The position numbers and the translations under genes are program-made. The notes below the pieces were generated by a model, which ran no database searches, was not told the origin of the DNA, and worked only from the letters and a program-made list of their open reading frames with translations. A stretch of 25,467 bases of DNA from a virus: positions 1-25,467 of the IMG/VR virus record IMGVR_UViG_3300009075_000016, one strand, 5' to 3'. Below are positions 1 through 8,185 of the stretch, one piece after another. The first letter of the stretch is position 1. Each line of letters begins with the position of its first letter.

Positions 1-13
1 CAAAGGAGGACTT

Positions 14-313
14 ATGAAGTACGTTGTTGCGATCCTGCTGTTTGCCACCCTTGGTCTCTCAATCGGTCTGTACTACCAGAACGATCGAACTGACGACAAG
101 GCGGCCAGCTTGGAAAATGCTACGCAGTCCTACATGGAGTGCATGGCATCGAAGGATGATCTCCAGGATGAGGTCATGGCGAAGAATGAACGGATCATTC
201 AGTTGATGGCAGAAGTGCAGGTGATGGAAGCGAAGTACCAGAGGACGTACAGCTATCGGACTCGCACGCTGCTGTCGAAGATCAACCCGTTCGATGACAA
301 CTACACGGAATGA
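14..313 (+). CDS. Membrane-anchored coiled-coil protein, 99 aa
   Basis: Not recognised as a named family. A strong ribosome binding site (AAAGGAGG, bases 2-9) sits just upstream of the ATG. Residues about 3-20 form one hydrophobic segment (VVAILLFATLGLSIGLYY), followed by a charged, mostly helical region (about 30-75) with coiled-coil character, so the likely topology is an N-terminal membrane anchor with a soluble domain. An inner-membrane spanin has this layout, but no partner outer-membrane lipoprotein is visible in the next gene, so I do not assign lysis. Its base composition is more GC-rich than the replication genes downstream. The stop overlaps the next start by 4 bp, so the two genes are translationally coupled. 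Confidence 0.75.
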   Translation: MKYVVAILLFATLGLSIGLYYQNDRTDDKAASLENATQSYMECMASKDDLQDEVMAKNERIIQLMAEVQVMEAKYQRTYSYRTRTLLSKINPFDDNYTE

Positions 314-534
314 AGAAGAAAAAGAACAAGTATCCGACCTTGCGTGAAAGATGGTTAGCCATCCGAGCAAGGTCAACTTTTGACAGCCTAGTGACTTTTC
401 TTTCGAGAAGTCGACAGATAAGAAAGGACTATGCGGATATCATAGATAGTATGTCCAAGAGCTATCCTGGCTACTCCTATGATCCGAAAGACTTCTTAGA
501 AGAGATTAGATCCGGCAGGATAAAAAGACGATAA
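310..534 (+). CDS. Small basic hypothetical protein, 74 aa
   Basis: Starts inside the previous gene's stop (ATGA overlap) and is the last gene before a terminator. The protein is lysine/arginine-rich at both ends (begins MKKKKNKY, ends RSGRIKRR), with no membrane segment or recognisable motif. The basic ends would suit nucleic-acid binding or a cytoplasmic partner for the membrane protein encoded upstream, but this is only inference. Confidence 0.65.
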   Translation: MKKKKNKYPTLRERWLAIRARSTFDSLVTFLSRSRQIRKDYADIIDSMSKSYPGYSYDPKDFLEEIRSGRIKRR

Positions 535-543
535 ACAAACCAT

Positions 544-576
544 ACCACTACCCCTAAAAAGGTAGTGGTTTCTTTT
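544..576 (+). terminator. Rho-independent terminator
   Basis: ACCACTACC (544-552) pairs perfectly with GGTAGTGGT (561-569) around an 8-nt loop, followed by TTCTTTT. It ends the operon of the two genes at 14-534. Confidence 0.85.
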
Positions 577-654
577 GAAAGTCTTAGGCCTTATTTTTTT
601 TTTTCGGTGTCGTAAGTAATCCCATTTACGACGCAAGTCGTAAGGGGTTAGGTG
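577..654 (+). promoter_or_regulatory. Intergenic regulatory region with T11 tract and GTCGTAAG repeats
   Basis: An uninterrupted run of 11 T (594-604) is followed by an inverted repeat: 607-615 pairs with 626-634 (9 bp, one G-U), core GTCGTAA/TTACGAC. A direct copy of GTCGTAAG recurs at 637-644, 28 bp after the first at 609-616. The block lies between a terminator and the gene pair ending in the RNA polymerase, so a host-type promoter and an operator are expected here. I cannot pick a convincing -10/-35 pair. Confidence 0.45.
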
Positions 655-795
655 ATGCAAGAAATGAAGGATGAGCTATTATTATTCTTTTTGTTTCTAT
701 TAGGAAGACTAATATTTGGCGCATTCTATCTCATTGCTATATTCTTGTGTTTCCTAACGATCGGTCCTATCCTTCGTTGGTTAATAGGATTTTAA
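655..795 (+). CDS. Small membrane protein upstream of RNA polymerase, 46 aa
   Basis: The ATG at 655 opens a 46-codon frame whose TAA (793-795) overlaps the polymerase ATG at 795 by one base (TAATG), the pattern used between many real genes in this window. After MQEMKDE the protein is almost entirely hydrophobic (LLLFFLFLLGRLIFGAFYLI), compatible with one or two membrane helices. No family recognised. Its support is the coupling and the clean hydrophobic pattern. Confidence 0.55.
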   Translation: MQEMKDELLLFFLFLLGRLIFGAFYLIAIFLCFLTIGPILRWLIGF

Positions 796-3032
796 TGAGA
801 AATCAAATTATTGAATCTCTCGTGTCCCGCATAAAAACAGAAATTCCAGAAAGAAGTACTTTGAAGTATCTTCAGAAACTAGATGTCGAAGATTATATCG
901 ACTCTGTTATTTCTGTTTTATATCTATACACTCGCGTAAAAAGAGGAGCACATCGTAATAGTGTTTATCTCACTGAAGTTATTTGTGCAATTGGTCATAA
1001 CATTCGTAATAAATATAAGCTTAAAAGAGATTCTGCATTAGCTGCTAAGACTGGCGCATTTATCCTTTATACATTTGAGCTTGCGTGTATTCTTCAAGTC
1101 GTATTAGGGCAAGGTGCTAAAGGGCATGCTGCTTATATCATTCAGGTGTTAGATGATGATGAGCTTAGTAAATTGTGGGATAATCTTGAACCATCAAAAA
1201 TTGAAAAACTTCCATCAGAAGTTCCATATTCACCCTGGACAACAACTAAGCATGCAACTGGAATGCTGCTTGTAAAGACGGGTAATAAGGATGTACTTGA
1301 TAAAATTAGCCTTGAAACGCATCCCATCATTTTTGATTGTGTTAATAAAGCACAAACTGTAGGGTGGACTATTAATGAATATATTTACAACTTACATCTC
1401 TGGGCACTTCGAAACAAAACGGAGGCATTCTCAGACATATGGGAATTACACAACCCTGAAGCTCGTGCTACCAAGATCCGAGAAGCAAAAGCTGTTGGAG
1501 GAATTGCTAAAAGATTCCTCGGAAAACAATTCTTTCACTTGTACTATTTCGATTTTAGAGGACGGAAGTATCCGGCCACCGCTTATCTCCATGAGCAAGG
1601 TTCAGACCTTGCCAGAGGGCTATTGCTCCGTAGAGATAAGAAGGCTATCGGGAAAGCAGGATTCTTCTGGCTATGTGTGTCAGTTGCCTCTAACTGGGCA
1701 GGGGACGCAGGACGTGAAGATGGGGCGAAAACCGACAAGATACCCCTTAAAGATCGATTTGAATGGACTATCGATAATGAAGAAATCATTATTTCCTATG
1801 CGGAAAACCCCAAAGTCAACCAAGGGTGGATGAAAGCTGATAAGCCTTGGCAGTTCCTTGCGGCATGTCATGAACTAATGCAAGTTAGAATTCATCAAGC
1901 TGCTGTTAATGATCTTGAAGATTATTCTTACGAATCTAACCTTGAAGTTTATATCGATGGCTCCAATAATGGTTCTCAACATCTCTCTGCTTTAACTAAA
2001 GATGAGCTTACGGCGCCTCATGTGAATCTCGTACCACTAGATTTACCAGGTGATCTTTATAAGTATGTAAGCGATCATGTTTGGGTAAGACTAAATAAAG
2101 TTTTAAGTGAGATGACTAAGAAGGAAATTGCTGATTGTGAAAAATTGATTGATGAGCTTATAGATCTTAAAAAGCAGATTAATGATTCAGAGCCTAAAAG
2201 CGAACGTCGTAGAGAGCTTATTTCAAAGATACAAAGCTTCAAAGATCGTAATAAAGAGCTAATGAATATCGCTGCTCCAGTCTATTGGGCTAGAATTAAA
2301 GACTTCAAGCAGAGACGTAAGATCGTGAAACGCAACGTTATGACACTTCCTTATGGAGGAACCGCTTATGGCCTTGGTGAGCAGCAGATCGATGATGCGC
2401 GAAAGCATGGTATTGAATTACTCCTACACATGGAACATCGATGGGGAGCCTACCTTGGACGTGAAGTCTTTGCAGATTGTAGAGTGTCTCTCCGCAGACC
2501 TATGCAATTGCTCTCTATATTTGAAAATGCTGGAAAGCGTGCTGAAAGCGAAGGTAGATTCCTTTCCTGGACAGTCCCCATTACAAATTTCCCTGTCGTT
2601 CAAAATTACACAGAAGGAAAGGTAAAGAAAATATGGGTGCAGTATGGACCGACAGATGGTGAAAAGACTAGCACTGGATATTACGATAATACTTTGCAGC
2701 TTGCAATTTGCTTTATTGAAGATGTTAAACCATCTAAAGGAAAGCAGTCCCAAGGTGCATCTCCTAATGCTATCCACAGTCTTGATGCTGCTCATCTCGC
2801 TCTTACTGTCCATAAGGCTTCTTTTCCAGTAAGCACTGTACATGATTCTTTCGGATGTCTTCTGGCTGATATGCCTGAATTATACACACTAATCAGAAAG
2901 ACTTTCGTTGAGCTTTATGAAGCAGACCCTCTAACAAGTATTATGAAAGATATTAATGGTGATATCAGTGGTATTGAATTCGGTACCTTAGATATTAAAC
3001 TCATCTTAAATTCGGAGTACTGCTTTGCATGA
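795..3032 (+). CDS. T7-type single-subunit DNA-directed RNA polymerase
   Basis: Transcribes phage genes from phage-specific promoters. All landmark motifs of the family are present (numbering from 795). DFRGRKYP at about 253 matches the T7 DYRGRVY block. Motif A YIDGSNNGSQHLSAL carries catalytic Asp388. Motif B KRNVMTLPYGG carries Lys512 and Tyr520, equivalent to T7 K631 and Y639. Motif C HDSFG carries the second catalytic Asp684. At 745 aa it is shorter than T7 RNAP (883 aa), mostly at the N-terminus. I prefer ATG 795 over the in-frame GTG at 747 because AGGA (786-789) is correctly spaced and the ATG overlaps the preceding stop. The stop overlaps the next start (ATGA). Likely promoters it reads are at 3798 and 15516. 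Confidence 0.96.
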   Translation: MRNQIIESLVSRIKTEIPERSTLKYLQKLDVEDYIDSVISVLYLYTRVKRGAHRNSVYLTEVICAIGHNIRNKYKLKRDSALAAKTGAFILYTFELACILQVVLGQGAKGHAAYIIQVLDDDELSKLWDNLEPSKIEKLPSEVPYSPWTTTKHATGMLLVKTGNKDVLDKISLETHPIIFDCVNKAQTVGWTINEYIYNLHLWALRNKTEAFSDIWELHNPEARATKIREAKAVGGIAKRFLGKQFFHLYYFDFRGRKYPATAYLHEQGSDLARGLLLRRDKKAIGKAGFFWLCVSVASNWAGDAGREDGAKTDKIPLKDRFEWTIDNEEIIISYAENPKVNQGWMKADKPWQFLAACHELMQVRIHQAAVNDLEDYSYESNLEVYIDGSNNGSQHLSALTKDELTAPHVNLVPLDLPGDLYKYVSDHVWVRLNKVLSEMTKKEIADCEKLIDELIDLKKQINDSEPKSERRRELISKIQSFKDRNKELMNIAAPVYWARIKDFKQRRKIVKRNVMTLPYGGTAYGLGEQQIDDARKHGIELLLHMEHRWGAYLGREVFADCRVSLRRPMQLLSIFENAGKRAESEGRFLSWTVPITNFPVVQNYTEGKVKKIWVQYGPTDGEKTSTGYYDNTLQLAICFIEDVKPSKGKQSQGASPNAIHSLDAAHLALTVHKASFPVSTVHDSFGCLLADMPELYTLIRKTFVELYEADPLTSIMKDINGDISGIEFGTLDIKLILNSEYCFA

Positions 3033-3415
3033 AAGTATACAAAGACTTCGAGGAATTGAAAGAAGCTCCAGAAACGATTTATAATTATTTTCGTAATTTG
3101 GAGGATTCGAAAGAGCTTACAAAGGTTCCTTTTATGGAATGGTACGGAGGTGATGTACATCTTATAGAAAATGAAATTGATCTCATAGAGATTCCTACAA
3201 CGGTTGAAGCAGTAGGTGAAAATCGTTGGAAGAGTATTACAGAAGTTCCAGATTCCTATGATAGCTGCCGCTGGTTACCTGATAAGACTTATGTAGAGAT
3301 TTTTATGGGTACTACTGATGCTGGTGGGCCTACTTTCTTTATTCCTGCTGAGATAGCAAAACAAGAACCTAATGTGTTAGAATCAATTAAAATGTCAAAT
3401 GAGGCTTGGTCATAA
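3029..3415 (+). CDS. Hypothetical protein downstream of RNAP, 128 aa
   Basis: Coupled to the RNA polymerase gene by a 4-bp ATGA overlap, and its stop overlaps the next start (TAATG). Acidic and soluble, without signal peptide or membrane helix. The central part is aromatic and acidic (around PFMEWYGGDVHLIE, and WLPDKTYVEIF near residue 85). Family not recognised. Position suggests an early or middle-expressed accessory to transcription or host takeover, but no motif supports a specific role. Confidence 0.8.
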   Translation: MKVYKDFEELKEAPETIYNYFRNLEDSKELTKVPFMEWYGGDVHLIENEIDLIEIPTTVEAVGENRWKSITEVPDSYDSCRWLPDKTYVEIFMGTTDAGGPTFFIPAEIAKQEPNVLESIKMSNEAWS

Positions 3416-3630
3416 TGGCTATCGAAGATTGGATTGATACTAGTGATTACTGGGATGATGAGGACAGAGCAGTATCGTGTAAATTCTGTGATGAGTATCC
3501 CTTATATTGGGAAAAAATTGAAAGTGGTTGGCGACTTTTTAACGAAGGCGGTGAACCGCATACTTGTGAGGAGTTTAAAATTGAAGATTACACGAAAGTC
3601 AATGATCTCGGGGGTAGTCAGGACCCTTGA
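3415..3630 (+). CDS. Small acidic protein with a possible zinc site, 71 aa
   Basis: The ATG at 3415 overlaps the previous stop; the alternative TTG at 3406 is not needed. The protein contains CKFC near residue 21 and HTC near residue 49, a C-x2-C...H-x-C spacing compatible with one zinc ion. The N-terminus is very acidic (DWIDTSDYWDDED). Small zinc-ribbon-like proteins recur in this window. Function unknown. Confidence 0.7.
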   Translation: MAIEDWIDTSDYWDDEDRAVSCKFCDEYPLYWEKIESGWRLFNEGGEPHTCEEFKIEDYTKVNDLGGSQDP

Positions 3631-3787
3631 TCTAGATGTAGATGAGACTCTTCTCGCCAAGTATGAGAGGGGAGAGACTGGACTTATTCAAGTAACCTTC
3701 CCTAATCTGTCTCCTAGTGAACGTGAATTCATTATGACAGGTATTACAGACGATGAGTGGGAAGAAGCTCTTGGTCCTGAGGAATAA
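3602..3787 (+). CDS. Small acidic hypothetical protein, 61 aa
   Basis: The ATG at 3602 lies 29 bp inside the previous gene in another frame; the ribosome binding site is weak. The product begins MISGVVRTLDLDVDE and ends in an acidic tail (DDEWEEALGPEE). No family recognised. The frame is open further upstream, but an upstream start would overlap almost all of the zinc-site gene, so the short form is preferred. Confidence 0.6.
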   Translation: MISGVVRTLDLDVDETLLAKYERGETGLIQVTFPNLSPSEREFIMTGITDDEWEEALGPEE

Positions 3788-3797
3788 GGCATTATTT

Positions 3798-3833
3798 GTT
3801 AGATGATCCCGTTAACTTAACCCTCATCATGAG
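3798..3833 (+). promoter_or_regulatory. Candidate phage RNA polymerase promoter (SSB cassette)
   Basis: CCGTTAACTTAACCCTC (3809-3825) is repeated exactly at 15526-15542, and both copies have GTTAG 11-12 bp before CCG. TTAACCCTC matches positions -15 to -7 of the phage T3 promoter (AATTAACCCTCACTAAAGGG); by that alignment +1 is near 3832-3833, at the start of AGGGA. The site is 34 bp before the SSB start. CCCTCAT/ATGAGGG (3821-3835) is also a near-perfect palindrome. Confidence 0.7.
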
Positions 3834-3866
3834 GGATAAGAAACTTAAATTTCAAGAGGCAATACT

Positions 3867-4379
3867 GTGCAAATTAAAGGTGCTGAACTTTACTTTTGTA
3901 AATTGGACCCGAAGCGTCCTAACGCAAAGTTTAATCGTGAGAATCCTACGTGGGAGGTTCAAATCCGGACTTCTGATCGCGAACAGAAGAAGGACTGGGA
4001 AGCACGTGGTCTGCTCGTGAAGGCTGTTGTCCCTGATGAAGAGGGTGCACAGCCATATTGGCGAGTAAACCTTCGTAAGAAGTCAATCAAGAATAGCGGA
4101 GAGCTGTCTTCGCCTGTTCCTGTTGTTGACGGAAAATTGAAGGAGTTAGATCCTAATACGATTGGAAATGGTAGCATCGGAAACGTCCGTGTCTATCAGT
4201 ATGAATATCCTAAGAAGGACAAGTCCGGCAAAGGCATTGTCAGTGTTCTTATGGGAGTACAGGTCACAAAGCATTTGGTCTATGTACCGAAGCCGCGTGA
4301 TGATGACTTCGAAGAGTCTGACATGGAGACTATTGATCCTCCTGAAGAGGAAGAGGCAGAAGCCGGTAAGTTCGACTAA
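3867..4379 (+). CDS. Single-stranded DNA-binding protein, gp2.5-like
   Basis: Binds single-stranded DNA at the replication fork and probably recruits replisome partners through its tail. The 170-aa protein has a basic, aromatic body (for example YFCKLDPKRPNAKFN, PYWRVNLRKKS, VRVYQYEYPKKDK) compatible with an OB fold. It ends in a long acidic tail (DDDFEESDMETIDPPEEEE) closing with Phe-Asp, reminiscent of the aromatic acidic terminus of T7 gp2.5. The start is a GTG preceded by AAGAGG. It sits alone between a phage-type promoter and a strong terminator, and its codons are more GC-rich than its neighbours', both consistent with high expression. The assignment rests on tail, size and context more than on a sequence signature. 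Confidence 0.8.
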   Translation: MQIKGAELYFCKLDPKRPNAKFNRENPTWEVQIRTSDREQKKDWEARGLLVKAVVPDEEGAQPYWRVNLRKKSIKNSGELSSPVPVVDGKLKELDPNTIGNGSIGNVRVYQYEYPKKDKSGKGIVSVLMGVQVTKHLVYVPKPRDDDFEESDMETIDPPEEEEAEAGKFD

Positions 4380-4389
4380 CGTCATCAAT

Positions 4390-4422
4390 GGGGGATTACT
4401 CGTAAGGGTAGTCCCCCTTTTT
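4390..4422 (+). terminator. Strong Rho-independent terminator after SSB
   Basis: GGGGGATTAC (4390-4399) pairs with GTAGTCCCCC (4408-4417), 10 bp with one G-U, followed by TTTTT (4418-4422). It closes the single-gene SSB transcription unit. Confidence 0.9.
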
Positions 4423-4439
4423 AATGAAGGAGAAACCTA

Positions 4440-5105
4440 ATGAAATATATTTATGAAACATATAGACTAAAGTCAGAGCCACCTGAGAGAATTGATACCG
4501 CCACACGTTTTGAAGATATTGAAAATTGGATTCAAGAATTCGATAAAGAAACCTTTTCAACGTTCTTTAAAGAATATTCTATTCAAGTTTTCGATAGTGT
4601 TACTCTGAACTGTATTGATTCTATCAATGACTATGATGATTTAGAAGCTTGGAGAGTACGTCTTGAAAGGGAAGCCGCTTGGAAGCCTGAAAAAGAGCAT
4701 GCATTACCTTCGCACGCAAAGCATCAGTTTGTTGATGATACCGGGTTTCATGATAAAATTGATGGTACTATATTAAATAAATTTGCTACAAAAGGGAGCA
4801 CTGAGAAAGATCCTGTTAATCCTCCTCATTACCAAGCCTTTCTTTATGATCAAAATGTTAATTTTGAATTACAATGGTTGGAAGCTAAATGTCGAGAGCG
4901 GCGTTTCAGAGAAAATCCAGAGCATTTCATTTCAGCCTTAATGCTACAAGTTGACAAGTATCTTGATAGAGTAGGCTATAAAGATGAAGATCTTCAAGAG
5001 TTTGAAAAAGGGCTTTGGTATCTTAAGTTCTTGGTCGCATATATTAAGAATGGAAAGCAGCCAATCTTTGTACATGACATTGAGAACATACTTTCGAGGA
5101 AATAA
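4440..5105 (+). CDS. DUF3310 domain protein (T7 gp1.7 nucleotide kinase-like)
   Basis: A GAAGGAG ribosome binding site precedes the ATG. The C-terminal ~90 residues (about 122-210) carry the DUF3310 pattern: DPVNPPHYQ, then an ENPEHFISALMLQVDKYLDR helix, then DLQEFEKGLWYLKFLVAYIKNG. This domain occurs in phage proteins including T7 gp1.7, described as a dTMP/dGMP kinase, so a role in nucleotide supply is plausible. Residues 1-115 are an extra acidic domain I do not recognise. The stop overlaps the DNA polymerase start (TAATG). Domain call fairly sure; enzymatic role inferred. Confidence 0.78.
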   Translation: MKYIYETYRLKSEPPERIDTATRFEDIENWIQEFDKETFSTFFKEYSIQVFDSVTLNCIDSINDYDDLEAWRVRLEREAAWKPEKEHALPSHAKHQFVDDTGFHDKIDGTILNKFATKGSTEKDPVNPPHYQAFLYDQNVNFELQWLEAKCRERRFRENPEHFISALMLQVDKYLDRVGYKDEDLQEFEKGLWYLKFLVAYIKNGKQPIFVHDIENILSRK

Positions 5106-6976
5106 TGAATAAGTGGATCTTTGATATTGAAGCAGATGAACTGCTTCTCAAAGCTACGACCACTTGGGTAATTGTTGCTTATAATGTAATTACAAAAGAA
5201 ACCAAGCATTGGTTGCAAGGTGATCTTGGCTGGAAGGAAGTCTTTAATAATGCTACTCATCTAATTGGTCATAATATCTGTTCTTATGATATTCCTTTGC
5301 TCTATAAACTTTATAATTGGACACCGCCAAAAGACTGTAAGTTGCAAGATACGCTATTACTTTCTCAGGCTTTAGACTATAGGCGTTTCGGCAATGACGG
5401 TCATGGTTTAGATACTTGGGGTAAGGCATTAGGCTTTCCTAAAATAGACTTTACAGATTTCTCTCACTATTCTAAGGAGATGCTCGAATATTGTATTAAT
5501 GACGTAAGACTTAATTCTTTAGTTTATGAAGAAGTAATGACTGAGTTTAAACGAATTGTAAAGAAGTCGCCTCAATTTGTCAATTACATTTTAGCAGAAC
5601 ATTATGCTGCACGATGGTCCGCGATGGCAACTTTACATGGTTGGCCTTTCGATAAAGACAAAGGATATGAATTATTTGACATTCTTACAACAGAAATGGA
5701 AAAGACCCAGGAAACATTGTCTTCTAAACTTGGTTATATCTGTGAACCTAAAGACAAAAAGAAAGGTATTATAGAGACAAAGAAACCAAGATGGGTTAAG
5801 AGTGGTGCTTACGATCAGCATACTGCCAATTGGTTTGGCGTAGATCCTTTCTCTGGCTATGAAGGAGAGGAGAGACCTATCGCTGGAGAGTATTGCCGTG
5901 TTGAATGTAGACCATTGAGTTTAGATTCCGTTACCGATGTTAAAGTATTTCTGTTTAGAAATGGTTGGGAGCCAACTGAATGGAATTACAAAAAGGATGA
6001 AGAAGGAAGGAAAACTAAAGATAAAGCTACACCTAAAATTACTGAAGATAGCTTAGAATTCCTTGGTGGTGATGGTAAGCTTTATACTGATTATTTGATG
6101 GTAAAATCTCGCTATAGTATCTTAAAGACATGGCTAGAACATTTAGATGCTAATGATTATCTACATGGTGAGATGATGCTTATAGGTACGCCAAGTATGC
6201 GTGCACGGCACTCTATTATTGTCAACGTACCTACTGCAGACAAGCCATATGGTAAAGAGATGCGTTCTTTATTTGTTTGTAAGCCAGGCTGGAAAATCAT
6301 AGGTTGTGACTCTAAAGGTAACCAAGCAAGAGGTCTTGCGCATTATCTCGCAAATAAAGAATATATCGACATCCTCTTACATGGTGATATCCATCAATAC
6401 AATGCAGATAAGTTAACAATCGCATTAGAGGCTATGGGTATTATTCATGAAGTAAAGCGTCCACAAGCAAAGCGTATTTTCTATGCGTTGTTGTTTGGTG
6501 CTGCAGGCGGTAAACTCTGGAGTTACATCTTTGGTAAAACTAATCTTCAAAAGGGTGCAACCCTAAAGAAAGAATTCTTAAAGGCAGTTCCTGGATTTGC
6601 AGATCTTTTGAAGCGTCTGGAGAATATCTATGGCAGTACTAAGAAGTTCGGCGATGGATACATTCCCTCTATTGCTGGCAATCGTCTATATGTTGATTCT
6701 TTCCATAAGCTCCTCGTATACTTGTTACAGGGAGCGGAAAAGGTTACTTGTAGCACGGCTCTCATGCTTGCTGTCGAACAACTTGAAATGGCAAATATTC
6801 CGTATATCCCTCTCATTTACTATCATGATGAGTATGACTTTATGGTTCCTGAAGAATACGCTGAAGCTGCTGCAGAAATTGGAAAGCAAGCGTTTGCTGA
6901 CGGCCCTAAGCTTTATGGCATTACTATAATGGACGGCGATGCTAAGATTGGAAGCAATTGGTATGAAACACATTAA
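5105..6976 (+). CDS. Family A DNA polymerase with 3'-5' exonuclease (T7 gp5-like)
   Basis: Replicates the phage genome. The N-terminal proofreading exonuclease is intact: Exo I IFDIEA (Asp7, Glu9), Exo II region LIGHNICSYDIPLL, Exo III YCINDV (Asp133). Polymerase motifs: A GCDSKGNQARGLAHYL (Asp402); B PQAKRIFYALLFGAAGG (Lys456, Tyr460, with Tyr as in T7 at the sugar-selectivity position); C YYHDEYDF (His574-Asp575-Glu576). It ends GSNWYETH, like the GPNWAICH end of T7 gp5. At 623 aa it is shorter than T7 gp5 (704). Residues ~205-275 lie where T7 has its thioredoxin-binding loop, but whether thioredoxin is the processivity factor cannot be told. Coupled upstream by TAATG. Confidence 0.96.
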   Translation: MNKWIFDIEADELLLKATTTWVIVAYNVITKETKHWLQGDLGWKEVFNNATHLIGHNICSYDIPLLYKLYNWTPPKDCKLQDTLLLSQALDYRRFGNDGHGLDTWGKALGFPKIDFTDFSHYSKEMLEYCINDVRLNSLVYEEVMTEFKRIVKKSPQFVNYILAEHYAARWSAMATLHGWPFDKDKGYELFDILTTEMEKTQETLSSKLGYICEPKDKKKGIIETKKPRWVKSGAYDQHTANWFGVDPFSGYEGEERPIAGEYCRVECRPLSLDSVTDVKVFLFRNGWEPTEWNYKKDEEGRKTKDKATPKITEDSLEFLGGDGKLYTDYLMVKSRYSILKTWLEHLDANDYLHGEMMLIGTPSMRARHSIIVNVPTADKPYGKEMRSLFVCKPGWKIIGCDSKGNQARGLAHYLANKEYIDILLHGDIHQYNADKLTIALEAMGIIHEVKRPQAKRIFYALLFGAAGGKLWSYIFGKTNLQKGATLKKEFLKAVPGFADLLKRLENIYGSTKKFGDGYIPSIAGNRLYVDSFHKLLVYLLQGAEKVTCSTALMLAVEQLEMANIPYIPLIYYHDEYDFMVPEEYAEAAAEIGKQAFADGPKLYGITIMDGDAKIGSNWYETH

Positions 6977-7115
6977 ACGCATTCTTTGTTTCTTTGGAAT
7001 ACATTGGTCTGGCTTATGTGGCTTAGGTATGTATGATGATGCATGTAAATGTGACATTTGTAAAGTAACCCAATATGACATGTTTGTAATAAAGAAAAGG
7101 TATCCTGATGAATGA
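6963..7115 (+). CDS. Small cysteine-containing protein, 50 aa
   Basis: The ATG at 6963 lies 14 bp inside the end of the DNA polymerase gene, and the TGA at 7113-7115 overlaps the next gene's start at 7108, filling the gap exactly. The product starts MKHIKRILCFFGIHW and contains ACKCDICK near residue 28, a C-x-C-x2-C cluster that could hold a metal. No family recognised. The tight fit between neighbours supports it as real. Confidence 0.6.
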   Translation: MKHIKRILCFFGIHWSGLCGLGMYDDACKCDICKVTQYDMFVIKKRYPDE

Positions 7116-7362
7116 GCGAATTTACATATTCGCAGAAACATATGAGCATGCCCATAAGCATATAGCTGAACATGAGTTAGATCCAAGATACTGTGTGATT
7201 GTTAGAGATACCTCTACTATTCAAGGTCTCAAATTGAATTTAGGGCAAATGCATGCAATTGGACATTGGTATAACAATCACCAAGTATCTCTCGCATATG
7301 ATTTTATGCTCTTTGATATAAAGAGAAGGAAGCAAGAGGATGCTAGCTATTATCGACGGTGA
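7108..7362 (+). CDS. Hypothetical protein, 84 aa
   Basis: Preceded by AAAAGG with normal spacing and overlapping both neighbours (8 bp with the gene before, 23 bp with the exonuclease). Soluble, histidine-rich near the N-terminus (YEHAHKHIAEHE), with a basic C-terminus (DIKRRKQEDASYYRR). Placed between polymerase and exonuclease, so probably co-expressed with replication genes. No family recognised. Confidence 0.72.
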   Translation: MNERIYIFAETYEHAHKHIAEHELDPRYCVIVRDTSTIQGLKLNLGQMHAIGHWYNNHQVSLAYDFMLFDIKRRKQEDASYYRR

Positions 7363-8185
7363 CGTACTCGCATATATGGCTTGCGAGTCAAGATGGAAAA
7401 AGAAAGCTAAGGACAATATTTCAATTATATCTCTTGATGAGAACGGTGATCGCATTCCTCTTCAATTTACAAAAGAAGAAGATCGATACTATCTAGAAGA
7501 GTCTTGGGAAAACTTTAAGGAAATGCTTCAAGCGCTATTAGATGAGGTCTTTTGTGAAGAGTTTTTAATGGCTGTTAAAGGTGAGAATAATTATAGAAAT
7601 GCAATTCTTCCTACTTACAAGATGAATCGGCATAAAGATCCTAACAAACAAAACATCTTTGTGCCCACGTTAAGAAAGCTTGCAGTAGCTGAAGATCTTG
7701 CCATAGCAGCACATGGAATGGAAGCTGACGATCTAATAAGGATTTGGGCTGAAGAATGTAGAGCCTATGGAATAGACTATATAATTTGCTCTATTGATAA
7801 AGACTTGCGTTGTATTCCTGGAAATCACTTCTTAATGCGTGATAAGAAGATTATTACTATTAATGAGAAATCCGCAATACGACATTATTATTGCCAGCTA
7901 CTCAAAGGTGATCCTACGGACAATGTTCTTGGAGTACCACGCGTTGGTGAGATCAAGGCAGATAGGATACTTACCGCTTGTAGCGATGAGGAAGAATATC
8001 AAGAAGCTGTCGTAGAACAGTACATGATAGCTTATGGTGAAGGTTGGTTTGAACAACTACTTGTTAATGGTAGAATGATTCATCTCCTACGAAGCCATAG
8101 GGATTTCTTTGATCCAAAAGAATGGCCTGTTGTTAAAGAGTTAAGAAAGGAGATTCTTTTACCGGTTGAGAAAAATGAAATTTGA
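7340..8185 (+). CDS. 5'-3' exonuclease, FEN/T7 gp6-like
   Basis: Removes RNA primers and degrades DNA 5'-3' during phage replication and recombination. Acidic metal-binding positions of the PIN/FEN fold are visible: AIIDGDVLAY (Asp6, Asp8), GMEADDLI (Glu128, Asp130, Asp131), CSIDKDLRCIPG (Asp153, Asp155) and GDPTDNVLGVPRVG (Asp191, Asp194), the last leading into the helix-3-turn-helix typical of this nuclease class. The 281-aa length is close to T7 gp6 (300). GAAGGA lies ~8 bp before the ATG. It overlaps the next gene by 11 bp. Confidence 0.92.
   Translation: MLAIIDGDVLAYMACESRWKKKAKDNISIISLDENGDRIPLQFTKEEDRYYLEESWENFKEMLQALLDEVFCEEFLMAVKGENNYRNAILPTYKMNRHKDPNKQNIFVPTLRKLAVAEDLAIAAHGMEADDLIRIWAEECRAYGIDYIICSIDKDLRCIPGNHFLMRDKKIITINEKSAIRHYYCQLLKGDPTDNVLGVPRVGEIKADRILTACSDEEEYQEAVVEQYMIAYGEGWFEQLLVNGRMIHLLRSHRDFFDPKEWPVVKELRKEILLPVEKNEI

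Noticed and set aside
310-534. Outer-membrane spanin (Rz1-like) partner for the 14-313 gene
   Set aside because: It has no lipoprotein signal or proline-rich short secreted region, so a spanin pair is not supported.
747-794. GTG at 747 as the RNA polymerase start
   Set aside because: ATG 795 has AGGA at correct spacing and overlaps the stop of a coupled small membrane protein gene. The extra 16 residues would lie entirely inside that gene.
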